From NCBI RefSeq assembly GCF_013314895.1, contig NZ_JABTYE010000002.1:62001-126000 (forward strand): a stretch of 64,000 bases of DNA, written 5' to 3'. Below, in pieces: positions 9,393-18,357 of this stretch. The position numbers and the translations under genes are program-made. Every line of letters starts with the position of its first letter. Position 1 is the stretch's first letter. This stretch comes from Cupriavidus gilardii. Lineage in GTDB: Bacteria; Pseudomonadota; Gammaproteobacteria; Burkholderiales; Burkholderiaceae. A model generated the notes under the pieces. The model made no database searches. It had not been told where the DNA came from and saw only the letters and a program-made list of their open reading frames with translations.

Positions 9393-9415
9393 GCGATACC
9401 ATCCATCGGTATCGC
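9393..9415. promoter_or_regulatory. 23-bp dyad between tautomerase and LysR genes
   Basis: Perfect 8-bp arms GCGATACC (9393-9400) and GGTATCGC (9408-9415) separated by 7 nt. It lies 19 bp before the LysR start, in the divergent gap, where LysR-type regulators normally bind to control themselves and the divergent target. Confidence 0.65.
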
Positions 9416-9433
9416 CGAAACCAGGAGCGAGCC

Positions 9434-10321
9434 ATGCGCGGCTTCGATCTCGAACAATTGCGTACCTTCGTCGCGGTCGCCGACAGCGGCAGCCTGTCGG
9501 CTGCGGCACCGCGGCTGTTTCTGTCGCAGTCCTCGGTCAGCGAGCAGCTGCGCAAGCTCGAGGAGCGCGCCGGCGTGCCGCTGCTGCTGCGCGGCCGCCG
9601 CGGCGTACAGCCGACCCCGGCCGGCGAACGGCTGCTCGGCCACGCCCGCCGCATGCTGGACCTGGACGCGCTGGCGATGCAGGACATCCGCGGCGAAACG
9701 CTGACGGGCGAGCTGCGGCTGGCCATCACCGACTACTACCGCACCAGCGAGATTGCCGGCATGCTGCGCCGCCTGCGCGAGCGCCATCCGCAACTGCGGC
9801 TGCACGTGACGGTGATGAAGAGCGCGGCGATCGACGCCAGCGCCGACGACGACGCCTTCGATATCGGCCTGACCATGCGTGTGGTGGCAGCGCGCGGCAG
9901 CGCCGGCGCGAGTTCCCGCGCCGGCTGGCGGCCGTTGCGCCGCGAGCCGCTGGCCTGGGTCGCCGCCCGCGGCGAAACGGATGCGATCGGCACGCCGCTG
10001 CCGCTGGTGCTGCTGCCCGACACCTGCTCGCTGCACCAGTACGTGGTGCGGGCCCTGAAGCGCGCCCGCGTGCCCTACCGGGTTTCGCACTCGGCGTCCG
10101 GCGTGGCAGGCCTGCAGATGGCGCTTGCGGCTGGGCTGGGCATCTCCTGCCTGAACCGGTCCGCCATTCCGGCAGGCGTGGCCCCGCTCGACGCGGCGAC
10201 CGCCTCGTCGCTGCACCTGCCGGCGCTGCCGCAGGTCGAGTTCTGCCTGCTGCCGCCGCGTCGCGGCGAAGCGCCGGTGGTGCAGGCCGCGCGCGAGGTC
10301 CTGGCCGAGCAGCTTGGTTGA
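9434..10321 (+). CDS. LysR family transcriptional regulator
   Basis: 295-residue LysR-type regulator. The N-terminal winged HTH begins at residue 4 (FDLEQLRTFVAVADSGSLSA) and includes the SQSSVSEQLRKLE recognition helix. The periplasmic-binding-protein-like effector domain runs from about residue 90 to the end. It is divergent from the tautomerase gene, with a 23-bp dyad in between as a probable operator, so it is likely that gene's activator or repressor. The inducer is unknown. Confidence 0.88.
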   Translation: MRGFDLEQLRTFVAVADSGSLSAAAPRLFLSQSSVSEQLRKLEERAGVPLLLRGRRGVQPTPAGERLLGHARRMLDLDALAMQDIRGETLTGELRLAITDYYRTSEIAGMLRRLRERHPQLRLHVTVMKSAAIDASADDDAFDIGLTMRVVAARGSAGASSRAGWRPLRREPLAWVAARGETDAIGTPLPLVLLPDTCSLHQYVVRALKRARVPYRVSHSASGVAGLQMALAAGLGISCLNRSAIPAGVAPLDAATASSLHLPALPQVEFCLLPPRRGEAPVVQAAREVLAEQLG

Positions 10322-10503
10322 TCGGCCAGGCTGATCGGCCTGGTCGAACAAGGACCCCTCGCCCGGGGCAACATGACAGGCGTGTGTTGTCACAAGGCAC
10401 TGTCATATTGCGCGAGTAGACTGCAACATCGTTCCGTCGTACGGACCAGCACCGTCACGGCCCGCGCCACTCACCTTCCCCCGCTTCCGGTCCATTTGCC
10501 CCG

Positions 10504-11541
10504 ATGCCCCTTCCCGCCTCCGACAGTTTCGCCGAGCTCGATCTGCTGCGCGCACTGCTGGAAGTCGGCGCGGACCACTTCGATATCGACGTGATATGCG
10601 AGGCCAGCAGCCATGGACGGCGCTTTCCGGTGTACCTGGCCGGCATCGGCTCGCGCGATCCGCGCGCGCCCGCGATCGGACTGTTTGGCGGCATTCACGG
10701 CCTGGAACGGATCGGCACGCAGCTGCTGCTCGACTACATGCGCGCGCTGCTCAAGCGCCTGGAATGGGACGAGCTGCTGCATCTGCAATTGCAACAGGTC
10801 CGGCTGCTGTTCATGCCGATCGTCAATCCGGCCGGCATGTGGGCCGGCCGGCGTGCGAATCCGAATGGCGTCGACCTGATGCGCAACGCCCCGCAAAACG
10901 CAGAGGGCCGCGTGCCCTTTCTCGCCGGCGGCCAGCGCATCGGGCCGTGGCTGCCGTGGTACCGCGGCAAGGCCGGCATGCCGATGGAGGCCGAAAGCAC
11001 CGCGCTGCTGCGCGTGGTGCAGGCCCAATTGCTGACGCGGCCGCTGAGCTTCGCCGTCGACTGCCATTCCGGCTATGGCTGGCGCGACAGCATCTGGTTT
11101 CCCTACGCCAGGACGCAGGCCGCGATGCCGCATCTGCCCGAGATGTACGTGCTGAAGACGCTGTTCGAGCAGGCCCACCCGCATCACGGCTATGCCTTCG
11201 AGCCGCAGAGCCATCAGTACCTGGTCCACGGCGATCTGTGGGACTACGCCTATGACCGCACGCCCGCGCCGCACATCTTTCTGCCGATGACGCTCGAACT
11301 GGGCTCGTGGCTCTGGATCAAGAAGAATCCGCGGCAGCTGTTCTCGCGCGACGGCTTCTTCAATCCGATCAAGGCGCATCGCACGGCCCGCGTGCTGCGC
11401 CGCCATGTCAGCCTGTTCGATTTCCTGGCCCGCGCCGCCTTCGCGCCGGCGCGCTGGCTGCCGACCGGTGCGGCCCGGCAGGCGATCTGGCGCGAGGCCA
11501 GCGAACATTGGCGCGCCCCTGCCGGCAGGTCGACGCGATGA
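10504..11541 (+). CDS. M14 family zinc carboxypeptidase-like protein
   Basis: Cytosolic protein of 345 residues without a signal peptide, related to M14 metallocarboxypeptidases/succinylglutamate desuccinylase-type enzymes. Zinc ligands are visible: HGLE (His65, Glu68) and DCHSG (His188). A candidate catalytic glutamate lies in MTLELGSW (Glu265). NPAGM near residue 108 and the ANPNGVDLMRN stretch match the substrate-binding part of the family. Its stop overlaps the ATG of the next gene, an alpha/beta hydrolase, by 4 nt (ATGA), implying coupled translation and a shared role. Peptide or amide substrate unknown. The 182-bp gap upstream to lysR holds no other gene that I can see. Confidence 0.82.
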   Translation: MPLPASDSFAELDLLRALLEVGADHFDIDVICEASSHGRRFPVYLAGIGSRDPRAPAIGLFGGIHGLERIGTQLLLDYMRALLKRLEWDELLHLQLQQVRLLFMPIVNPAGMWAGRRANPNGVDLMRNAPQNAEGRVPFLAGGQRIGPWLPWYRGKAGMPMEAESTALLRVVQAQLLTRPLSFAVDCHSGYGWRDSIWFPYARTQAAMPHLPEMYVLKTLFEQAHPHHGYAFEPQSHQYLVHGDLWDYAYDRTPAPHIFLPMTLELGSWLWIKKNPRQLFSRDGFFNPIKAHRTARVLRRHVSLFDFLARAAFAPARWLPTGAARQAIWREASEHWRAPAGRSTR

Positions 11542-12320
11542 GCGACTGGATCCTGCTGCGCGGCCTGACCCGCGAGGCGCGCCATTGGGGTGAGCTGCCG
11601 GCGGCGCTCCGGCGCAGCGGCGCGGTGGCCGACGATGACCGGCTGACAATGCTCGATCTGCCCGGCAACGGCAAGCATGCCGGCCAGCGCTCGCCGGGGA
11701 CGGTGGCGCAAATCGTGTCACGCCTGCGTGTCGATGCTGCAAGCGCCGGCCTGCGCCCGCCGTACCGGCTGCTGGCCATGTCGCTGGGGGGTATGGTAGC
11801 GACCGCGTGGGCTCAGGGGCATGTCGATGAAGTCGAACGGCTGGTGCTGATCAACACCAGCATGCGGCCATTCGGCGCGCTGCATCAGCGCATGCGCCCC
11901 GCGGCCTGGCCCGCGGTGCTGGACCTGATGCGATCGTGGCGCGACGGTCCACGCTGCGAGACCATCGTTCACCGGCTGACCTGCGCCAACACCGATACGC
12001 GCGAGGCTGATCTGGCACGCTGGGCCGCGATCCGCGCCGACGCGCCGGTCAGCCGCGGCAATGCGCTGCGCCAACTGCTTGCCGCGGCCCGCTTCCGGGC
12101 CGGGGAGGTACCGCCGCGCTGCCCCACCCTGCTGCTGTCCTCGGCGGCCGACCGGCTGGTGTCCCCGGCCTGCTCGGCGCGTCTGGCCGCGGCATGGTCG
12201 GTCCCGCATCGGGTGCACCCCTGGGCGGGACACGACCTCCCGCACGACGACCCGGACTGGGTGGCGCACGAGGTGGCGAGCTGGAACGCGATATCGACAG
12301 GCCAGGCTTCGTCGGGCTAG
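11538..12320 (+). CDS. alpha/beta hydrolase
   Basis: 260-residue alpha/beta fold hydrolase. The nucleophile elbow is MSLGG (Ser82); the likely acid and base are the Asp in SSAADRLV near 205 and the His in AGHDLP near 235. It is translated from an ATG overlapping the stop of the M14 peptidase gene, so it probably works on the same substrate or a product of it. The sequence resembles small esterase/lipase-type hydrolases; the substrate cannot be named. Confidence 0.82.
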   Translation: MSDWILLRGLTREARHWGELPAALRRSGAVADDDRLTMLDLPGNGKHAGQRSPGTVAQIVSRLRVDAASAGLRPPYRLLAMSLGGMVATAWAQGHVDEVERLVLINTSMRPFGALHQRMRPAAWPAVLDLMRSWRDGPRCETIVHRLTCANTDTREADLARWAAIRADAPVSRGNALRQLLAAARFRAGEVPPRCPTLLLSSAADRLVSPACSARLAAAWSVPHRVHPWAGHDLPHDDPDWVAHEVASWNAISTGQASSG

Positions 12321-12392
12321 ACATCGTCCCCGGCGCGGCAGGGTGGAGGCGGCAGCAAGACGTTTGCCCGGCGCGAGCCTGCATTTGAACGG

Positions 12393-13811
12393 CTAGCCGA
12401 TTGCAGCGCCATGGTGCCGACCGGATGGGCCAGCTTCCGGTGCGACCGCAGCATCGACCTTGCCGATGCTCTGCCATAGCTGCTGCGCCTGCGCGCGCAC
12501 CGCGGCCTGTCGCGACCGCACACCGGCGCTCCTCGCCATTGCATCGCGCAGCGCCTGCTTGCCGGTGTCGTACAGCGCCTCACGAATGTCCAGCAGCTTT
12601 CGGCAGGTGCCCCAGGCTTTCAGATCGAGCCGCTGCAGCGCGTCGCCGAGACGATGCAACTGCGGCTCCGTCAGGCAAGCCCCGGTCCGGGCCAGCAGAT
12701 CGTCCAGGCGCTGTTCGATCTGGGCGGATATCGCTTCGCGCGCGCGCAGCCGCGCCACCGTGCGAAGGTTGTGGACCAGTAGATCGACGGCAGCCGCGGC
12801 CCGATGCGCATCGCTGCCGGGATCGACCAAGAGGTCGGTCAGCGTTGTCGGGGTGAGTGACGGTGGACCGCTGTCGCGCTGTACCTGGGCCTGGCCAGAC
12901 ACCGTGCGGGCGGCGCCGGCCGCTTCATCGGGCTGCGCGCCGGCGCTCCGGGACGATTGCGGCGGTTCTTCCGCGATGCCGAGCTGGTTGCGGATCAACG
13001 CCAGCGCGGTGTCTCGCTCCTGCAAGCGAAGGACATCGGCAAACCCGGCCAGCGCTGCCACGGTCGCACCTTCCGCTTTCAACGCCGCGCATAGCGTGTC
13101 GGCGGCATCGGCCCATGGCGCAGCCAGCGACTGCGTGATTTCGCGCAGGCCGCCTGCCATCTCGAAGCGGCACAGCGCCTCGATCGAGCGCCGGAACCAC
13201 TCGAACGTGTCCGCGGCATGCTGACCGCCGGCCACAAACTCGCGGTCGCGCGGGTGCCGGCTGACCCAGTCGTCGCGGCGGCGCGCCAGGGTCAGGACGC
13301 CCTTGTTGTTGCGCACATCGGCGAGGTCGCGCTGCAGCAGCGTCAACACGTGCTTGACGCCTGGCGCGGGAACAGCGTCCGGTTTGAACTTGCGCAGAGC
13401 TTCCCTGGCGCTCGCCTCGAGCGTGGCGCGCGTGGCCGGATCGTTGTCAGTGGCGCGGCACCAGTCCACCATCGCGAGCAGGGTGTCCTTCCGACATCCG
13501 GCACAGAACGCATGCAGCGCATCGGGCGGCAGCGGCGCCAGCTTGTCGGCGAGCGACTTCGCCGTGTCGTCGTGGGACAAGGGCGCCGGCGTGGAGACGT
13601 AGGCGATTCGAGGCAAGGGCTGGCGGCAAGTGCGCGCGGGATCGGCACGCCGGCCGCGCCAGAAGAACAGCCTGCACAGAAGTCGGTACCACAGGCCGGA
13701 GCGCCGGATCTGCGCGTCTCGTGCAATGCGCGGGGGTTGGGCGGCGTCGGGCCGCTCCTTGTGCCTGACGCCCAGGCACGGGCCGAAGAATCTGAACACG
13801 GCGTGCAACAT
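12393..13811 (-). CDS. uncharacterised helical protein A (472 aa)
   Basis: Not recognised. 472 residues, predicted largely alpha-helical, rich in Ala, Leu and Arg. It has a hydrophobic/aromatic N terminus (MLHAVFRFFGPCLGVRH), a cysteine pair in FCAGCRKD near 106, and a charged helical stretch with DDWVSRHPRDREF. An acidic/Ser/Pro linker near residue 300-330 separates two helical halves. The start at 13811 is chosen for a GGGGGA Shine-Dalgarno 5-10 nt upstream; the frame remains open through the T-rich repeat leader but codes there only for repeat peptide. It lies downstream of, and co-directional with, another large unknown helical protein (13975-15618), suggesting a two-gene unit. The composition would suit a secreted effector, but no secretion signal or regulatory box was found, so that is speculation. 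Confidence 0.6.
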   Translation of the reverse strand: MLHAVFRFFGPCLGVRHKERPDAAQPPRIARDAQIRRSGLWYRLLCRLFFWRGRRADPARTCRQPLPRIAYVSTPAPLSHDDTAKSLADKLAPLPPDALHAFCAGCRKDTLLAMVDWCRATDNDPATRATLEASAREALRKFKPDAVPAPGVKHVLTLLQRDLADVRNNKGVLTLARRRDDWVSRHPRDREFVAGGQHAADTFEWFRRSIEALCRFEMAGGLREITQSLAAPWADAADTLCAALKAEGATVAALAGFADVLRLQERDTALALIRNQLGIAEEPPQSSRSAGAQPDEAAGAARTVSGQAQVQRDSGPPSLTPTTLTDLLVDPGSDAHRAAAAVDLLVHNLRTVARLRAREAISAQIEQRLDDLLARTGACLTEPQLHRLGDALQRLDLKAWGTCRKLLDIREALYDTGKQALRDAMARSAGVRSRQAAVRAQAQQLWQSIGKVDAAVAPEAGPSGRHHGAAIG

Positions 13812-13823
13812 CCCATCCCCCAA

Positions 13824-13921
13824 CAAAGGAACGAACAAAGCGAACGAACAATGCGAACGAACAAAGGAAGGAACAAAGGAAGGAACAAAAGAACGATCGA
13901 ACAACGGACAAAAACAAAACG
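13824..13921. repeat. low-GC degenerate tandem repeat (GAACAAAGGAAC type)
   Basis: About 100 bp of A-rich plus strand built from 12-13-bp units such as GAACAAAGGAAG and GAACGAACAAAGC. It lies between two minus-strand genes, so their transcript would be U/C-rich here. GC content drops sharply against the flanks. It forms the 5' leader of the downstream gene (start 13811). Confidence 0.85.
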
Positions 13922-13974
13922 GCGTTCCACACGACGGGCGTCGGGCCGCGTGCCACCCTCGGCTTTTTTCGCTT

Positions 13975-15618
13975 TCAGGCTTTGACCCAATCCAGGAGCG
14001 ATTCGGGCGGTGTCTCCGGCGCGGGGTCGGTGGCGAAAAGCTGCCGGAACAGGTTGGTCGCTGCAGTAATCGCGGCCGATCGTTCGGCTGCTGGCGACGC
14101 ACCGTGCGCCTCATCGGCCGAAGTGAAATCGGCCCGGCCAGCGTTGACTGCGCCTTGGTCCGTGACAGGCGCCTTTCCTGCTGCGCGTGCCTTGCCCTCC
14201 CTTGCACCGGGTGCGGGCGTCCCTCCCGGTCTTGCGGTCTCCTTTCCGGTCTTGCGCCTGGCTGCCGGCTCGGCTTGCACCGGCATGCGCATGGCAAGCA
14301 AGGCCGCCAGTTCGTCATAGCCCGCCAGCCAGTCGCCCAGCAAGCGGCGTTGCGCCGCGAGAGCGCTGGCGGCGCGGGACGTGCTCACGTCATGGCGCTC
14401 GCCGGCTCGCGCCGAGCGATGGACCATGGTCCTTAGCGCCAGCATGGTCGGCGTCGTCAACCAGCGACGCAGGTTGGCCATATCGTCCGGCTTCATCGTC
14501 GACAGCCGCGTCGCCAGCGCATCATGCAGCAGCGTCTGTTGCGAACTGCCGGAACCGTGCCAGCGCGAATCGGCAGCGGCCCGAACCGCGTCGCCGAGGA
14601 GCGGCCGTGCGCTCTTGGCAAGCTTGCTTGCGCTGGCCCCGAGCGCGGCGAGTTCCGCAAGAAGGACCGCATCGCCGGCGTGCCCGCTCGCGTCGGCCAT
14701 ACAGCGGCTGGCCTGCCGACAAAGCCGGTCCACCACGTTGGTTGCCGCGCTCGACAGCGAGCCGCCCGCCAGCAGCACCGCTTCCAGTTCCCGGCCGAGG
14801 ACTGGACACTGCCGCAGCGCCGTCCGCTGCGCGGGGCTCAGTCCGTGCCCGCCCTCGAGCACCAGACGGTGCACCGCCGCGCGCAGCGTGGGCGGAAAGA
14901 CGTCGACATCGGATGCTTCCGTGCGGCGGCTGGCCAGCACCCGGAGGTGCCCCAACAGCGTGTCGATCTGCGCCGCGGCGGCCCGCCGATCCGGCAACCG
15001 GTCGCTGTTGATCATTGCGACAAGGTCCCAGGGGGGACCGCCGACGATGGCGCGCAGGGCGGTATTGGCCCGCTCGCGCAACCGGGCATGTTCGCGGCCG
15101 CAGGGAATCGCCTCCAGGGTGCTCACCAGTTCGTCCACCGCGTGCTGCAACGTGCCGGCATCTGCCGGTGCCGCGCTCGTCAAGCGGTCGCGCAGCGCCG
15201 CCGCCTGCGCGATGGCGCTGCGCCCTTGCTCCGAAGCGGCAAGCCGCCCGGACGATGCCAGTGGACCGGCCGGCTCGCCGTCGGCCATCAGGCCGTCGAG
15301 CAGCGCGGCGGCGGCGGCCCGATCGCTCGGCAGACCCGACGCAAGACGCTCGGCAAGCGGCACGCCGGTGCGCCGGCGCAGCAAGATCAGCGCGGCATCG
15401 ACATGGCTCGCGGGGTCGGGCGCATCGAGCGGAACGCGCGAGGCCACGGGCTCGGAGGGAGGCGGCGGCTGGAGCAGGTCCTGTGCCGGGCACGGATGCA
15501 GCGTATCGAAGGCGGGCTCGGCCCGCTCGCGATCACAGTGGGATAAGCCCAGCCGTTCCGGTCCGATAGGCGGCCGGCCGAGCGGACGGCCGAGAGAAGG
15601 AAAGCCTGAAGGAATCAC
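13975..15618 (-). CDS. uncharacterised helical protein B (547 aa)
   Basis: Not recognised. 547 residues, Ala/Leu/Arg-rich and predicted almost entirely helical, with a Pro/Gly-rich N-terminal 60 residues (GRPLGRPPIGPERL) and a disordered, Lys/Gly/Pro-rich segment near residues 450-500 before a last helix ending in DWVKA. The start is GTG 15618 with GAGG 7 nt upstream; there is no earlier ATG, and the next internal Met is deep in the protein. It is followed 163 bp downstream by helical protein A on the same strand. Size, helical make-up and a disordered N terminus are reminiscent of plant- or animal-pathogen type III effectors, but no conserved motif supports it. No hydrophobic membrane segment. 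Confidence 0.6.
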   Translation of the reverse strand: MIPSGFPSLGRPLGRPPIGPERLGLSHCDRERAEPAFDTLHPCPAQDLLQPPPPSEPVASRVPLDAPDPASHVDAALILLRRRTGVPLAERLASGLPSDRAAAAALLDGLMADGEPAGPLASSGRLAASEQGRSAIAQAAALRDRLTSAAPADAGTLQHAVDELVSTLEAIPCGREHARLRERANTALRAIVGGPPWDLVAMINSDRLPDRRAAAAQIDTLLGHLRVLASRRTEASDVDVFPPTLRAAVHRLVLEGGHGLSPAQRTALRQCPVLGRELEAVLLAGGSLSSAATNVVDRLCRQASRCMADASGHAGDAVLLAELAALGASASKLAKSARPLLGDAVRAAADSRWHGSGSSQQTLLHDALATRLSTMKPDDMANLRRWLTTPTMLALRTMVHRSARAGERHDVSTSRAASALAAQRRLLGDWLAGYDELAALLAMRMPVQAEPAARRKTGKETARPGGTPAPGAREGKARAAGKAPVTDQGAVNAGRADFTSADEAHGASPAAERSAAITAATNLFRQLFATDPAPETPPESLLDWVKA

Positions 15619-15768
15619 GATGGGGCCTCGGGAGTCGAGCGGGATGGCGCAATGTAGCGCTCCCGTGCAGGCTCGCTGTCGATACCGGCCCGTCTCTATA
15701 GCGTCTGACCAACGTGCGGCGACCCAATGTTTCCGAATCTATACAGACAGCATCGGCGAGCCATGTCG

Positions 15769-15816
15769 CGATGTATGTCCCGATGTACGTCCCGATGTAT
15801 GTCCCGATGTATGCCG
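15769..15816. repeat. 12-bp tandem repeat CGATGTATGTCC, four copies
   Basis: Units begin at 15769, 15781, 15793 and 15805; the second has one change and the fourth diverges at its end. The array lies between the start of unknown protein B (15618) and the stop of the LysE-type gene, in a 225-bp gap otherwise without visible genes. Confidence 0.9.
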
Positions 15817-15843
15817 CGACTGCATGGCGCGGGCCGGGCCGGC

Positions 15844-16470
15844 CTAACGCTGCGCCATCGCCAGCCGTACCGCCAGGCCGGCGAAGACGGTCGCGGCGAA
15901 CCAGTTCAGCGCCCGCCGCGCGCGCGCCGAGCGCAGCAGCAATGTGCCGAACAGCCCGGAAAACCAGGCAATGGCGCCGAAGACCAGCAGCGTGGCCAGC
16001 ATGAAGACCGCGCCGAGTACCGCGATCTGCATCGCGATCGGTCCCTGCGCCGAGGAAACGAACTGCGGCAGGAAGGCGAGAAAGAATATCGCGACCTTGG
16101 GATTGGTGACGTTCATCACCACCCCGCGGCGATACATCTGCCAGCCATCCCCCGCGCGCTCGCTCGTCTGCACCGGGGCATCGACCGGCGCGCGAAACGC
16201 CTGCCACGCCAGCCACGCCAGATACAGTGCGCCGCAGATCTTCAGCGCGGTAAAGGCCGCGGCCGATGCCGCGAACAACGTCGCCAGCCCGAGCGCCACC
16301 GCGGCCGTATGGAACAGCAGGCCGGTGCACAGGCCAAGTACCACCGTCAAACCCGCGCGCGGCCCGCGCATGGCGGACTGCAGCAGCACGAAGACATTGT
16401 CCGGGCCGGGCGCGAGCCCAAGCAGCACGGCAATGCCGAAGAAGGCGATCAGCGTATCGAGCGTGGGCAT
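15844..16470 (-). CDS. LysE/RhtB family amino-acid exporter
   Basis: Inner-membrane exporter of 208 residues with about six hydrophobic segments. The family signature is clear: GLAPGPDNVFVLLQSAMRGP near residues 18-37 and NVTNPKVAIFFLAFLPQFV near 119-137. RhtB-type members export homoserine, threonine or related amino acids; the substrate here is unknown. A single gene, with an array of 12-bp repeats just past its stop. Confidence 0.9.
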   Translation of the reverse strand: MPTLDTLIAFFGIAVLLGLAPGPDNVFVLLQSAMRGPRAGLTVVLGLCTGLLFHTAAVALGLATLFAASAAAFTALKICGALYLAWLAWQAFRAPVDAPVQTSERAGDGWQMYRRGVVMNVTNPKVAIFFLAFLPQFVSSAQGPIAMQIAVLGAVFMLATLLVFGAIAWFSGLFGTLLLRSARARRALNWFAATVFAGLAVRLAMAQR

Positions 16471-16520
16471 CTTGTCTCCGTGACGTTGCGTGCGTGAAGG
16501 CCCGCCGGCCGGCCGCGCCG

Positions 16521-18170
16521 TCAGACCAGCGGGCGGGATGGGTCCGTGCCGTCCGTGCGGTCCGTGTTGTCGGTGTCATCCGCCTGGTCGCCGTGGACCG
16601 GCGCGGGCGATTGGCCGCCGGCCATCACGAGCCGGTTGCGGCCGCCGCGCTTGGCCGCATAGAGGGCGACATCGGCGGCCGCCACCAGCTCTTCGACCAG
16701 CGGCGAGTCCGGAATGCGCGAGACCGCCCCGACGCTGATGCTCAAGAACGGATGCGAAGACTCGGCGCCGATATGCGGCATCCGCAGCGACCTGACCGCC
16801 TGCAGCATGCGCAGGCCGATGGCGCGGGTGCGATCGGCATCGGCCTGGTGCAGCACCACGGCGAACTCCTCGCCGCCGACGCGCGCGCAGAAACTGGCCG
16901 CCTCGTCGAGCGTCTGCGCCAGCGTGGCGCCGATCGCGCGCAGGCATTCGTCGCCGCGCAGGTGGCCGTAGATGTCGTTGTACTGCTTGAAGAAGTCCAC
17001 GTCGATCAGCATCATGCCAAGCGGCGTGCCGCGCTCCTGTGCCGCGGCCAGCAACACCTGGGCCTCGCGCTGGAAGAAGCGCCGGTTGAACAGGCCGGTC
17101 AGCGGGTCGCGATACAGATCGCCTTCGATGCGCAGCAGCTTGTCCACGGTTTCGTTCAGCCGGACCGCGAGATTGGAGTTCTCTTCCACCAGCGCATGTT
17201 CGCGCGTGCGGAAGGCGCTGACATCGCGCACGAAGACGATGCGGCCGATGTCCCGCTCTTCCAGATTGCGCACCGGCTCGACGGTCAGCTCGTAGTCCGG
17301 CACGCCCGCCACATAGGGCCGGGTAGCCAGCCACGAAGCCGGCGCAGGATCGCCGCGCCGCATTCCGGGCAACATGCGTTGGGCGGTACGATTCAGATCG
17401 GCGATCCGGCCGCGGTCGTCGACGATCACGCAACCTTCGCGCAGCGCGTCGAATACGCGCAGCCGCGCGTAGTGGCCGACATCGCCCAGATGCGGCCGCA
17501 GCGCGCACAGCCAGACCAGCAGCGCCATCACGGAGAACGTCGCGGGCGTCAGATCGCCGCCCACCGGCGTGGTCCAGCCGCGCAGATAGGCGATATTGGC
17601 GAACATCGGCAGCAGCAGCCCGGCAACCAGCACCACCCTGCCGCCGCGCGACAGCTTGCCATGCGCGGATGCCGTCGCCAGGAAATACAGGCTAAGCAGC
17701 AGCAGGCCGTAGCTGTAGGCGGCCAATGCCCAATAGACGGGGCCGTGGGAGAAGACGGCGCGCGTATGCAGCCCTTCGCCGCCGAACCATTGGACCTGCG
17801 GCCAGACCAGCCCATGGCGTTCGTTGGTCAACACCAGCGCCATGCCGGCGATCCCGATCGTCAGCGCCAAGGTCAGCCAGCCGCGCCCGACCGGATAGTG
17901 GGGATGCGTCAGCCGCACGACGGCCAGCAGCCAGCCCACCGGCACCATCAGGATGCCCGGATATTGCAGCTTGGCCCAGACGATGCGTTCGGAGACGTTG
18001 GGAGCCTGGATTTCCAGCATGCGTCCCGCGCACCAGATGCCCGCGCCGACAGCCAGAAGCAGAAAGGCCCGCACGGTGGGATCGTCGCGCCGCGGCCAAC
18101 TCGCGATAGCTACCGCCGCGCACACCACCAGTGCGCCGGCCATCAGCAGAATCAGCAGGGAGATCGCCAT
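16521..18170 (-). CDS. membrane-bound PAS-GGDEF diguanylate cyclase
   Basis: 549 residues. About seven hydrophobic segments in the first 220 residues resemble the 7TM sensor module found in front of histidine kinases, followed by a PAS-like domain (about 240-340), a short coiled linker and a C-terminal GGDEF domain (about 370-525). The active-site loop is GGEEF near 432-436, compatible with making cyclic di-GMP from GTP. The inhibitory RxxD I-site expected five residues before GGEEF reads EAAS, so product inhibition is probably lost. The tail is an acidic Asp/Thr repeat (DDTDNTDRTDGTD). The start is ATG 18170; an extra 51 upstream codons are open but are repeat-encoded Arg/Phe-rich sequence. 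Signal sensed unknown. Confidence 0.87.
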   Translation of the reverse strand: MAISLLILLMAGALVVCAAVAIASWPRRDDPTVRAFLLLAVGAGIWCAGRMLEIQAPNVSERIVWAKLQYPGILMVPVGWLLAVVRLTHPHYPVGRGWLTLALTIGIAGMALVLTNERHGLVWPQVQWFGGEGLHTRAVFSHGPVYWALAAYSYGLLLLSLYFLATASAHGKLSRGGRVVLVAGLLLPMFANIAYLRGWTTPVGGDLTPATFSVMALLVWLCALRPHLGDVGHYARLRVFDALREGCVIVDDRGRIADLNRTAQRMLPGMRRGDPAPASWLATRPYVAGVPDYELTVEPVRNLEERDIGRIVFVRDVSAFRTREHALVEENSNLAVRLNETVDKLLRIEGDLYRDPLTGLFNRRFFQREAQVLLAAAQERGTPLGMMLIDVDFFKQYNDIYGHLRGDECLRAIGATLAQTLDEAASFCARVGGEEFAVVLHQADADRTRAIGLRMLQAVRSLRMPHIGAESSHPFLSISVGAVSRIPDSPLVEELVAAADVALYAAKRGGRNRLVMAGGQSPAPVHGDQADDTDNTDRTDGTDPSRPLV

Positions 18171-18357
18171 CGGGCAGGATTGCAGCACGCCTGGCCCGGG
18201 TGGGCAATCCGTGCAGGAGCGGAGTGGATATCGGAAGCCGAAGCGGAAGCGGAAGCAGGAGCGGGATCGGTCGGGTGGCGGACCCGACGTGGCACCGGGT
18301 GGCCGCTCAGGATCGACCGGCACCGGTGCTGGAGGTCGGCGTGCGGCGCCGCCGCGC

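Noticed and set aside
10381-10425. Promoter before the M14 peptidase gene
   Set aside because: A TTGTCA -35-like word exists at 10387-10392, but no -10 box lies at an acceptable distance.
15619-15843. Type III secretion promoter box (TTCG-N16-TTCG) upstream of unknown protein B
   Set aside because: TTCG words occur but not at the required spacing on either strand.
12402-15847. Long plus-strand frames across the unknown-protein block
   Set aside because: Ser/Arg-rich shadow sequence. The minus-strand frames have better start signals, and the plausible Shine-Dalgarno sites are on the minus strand. Confidence is only moderate because neither strand has a known family.
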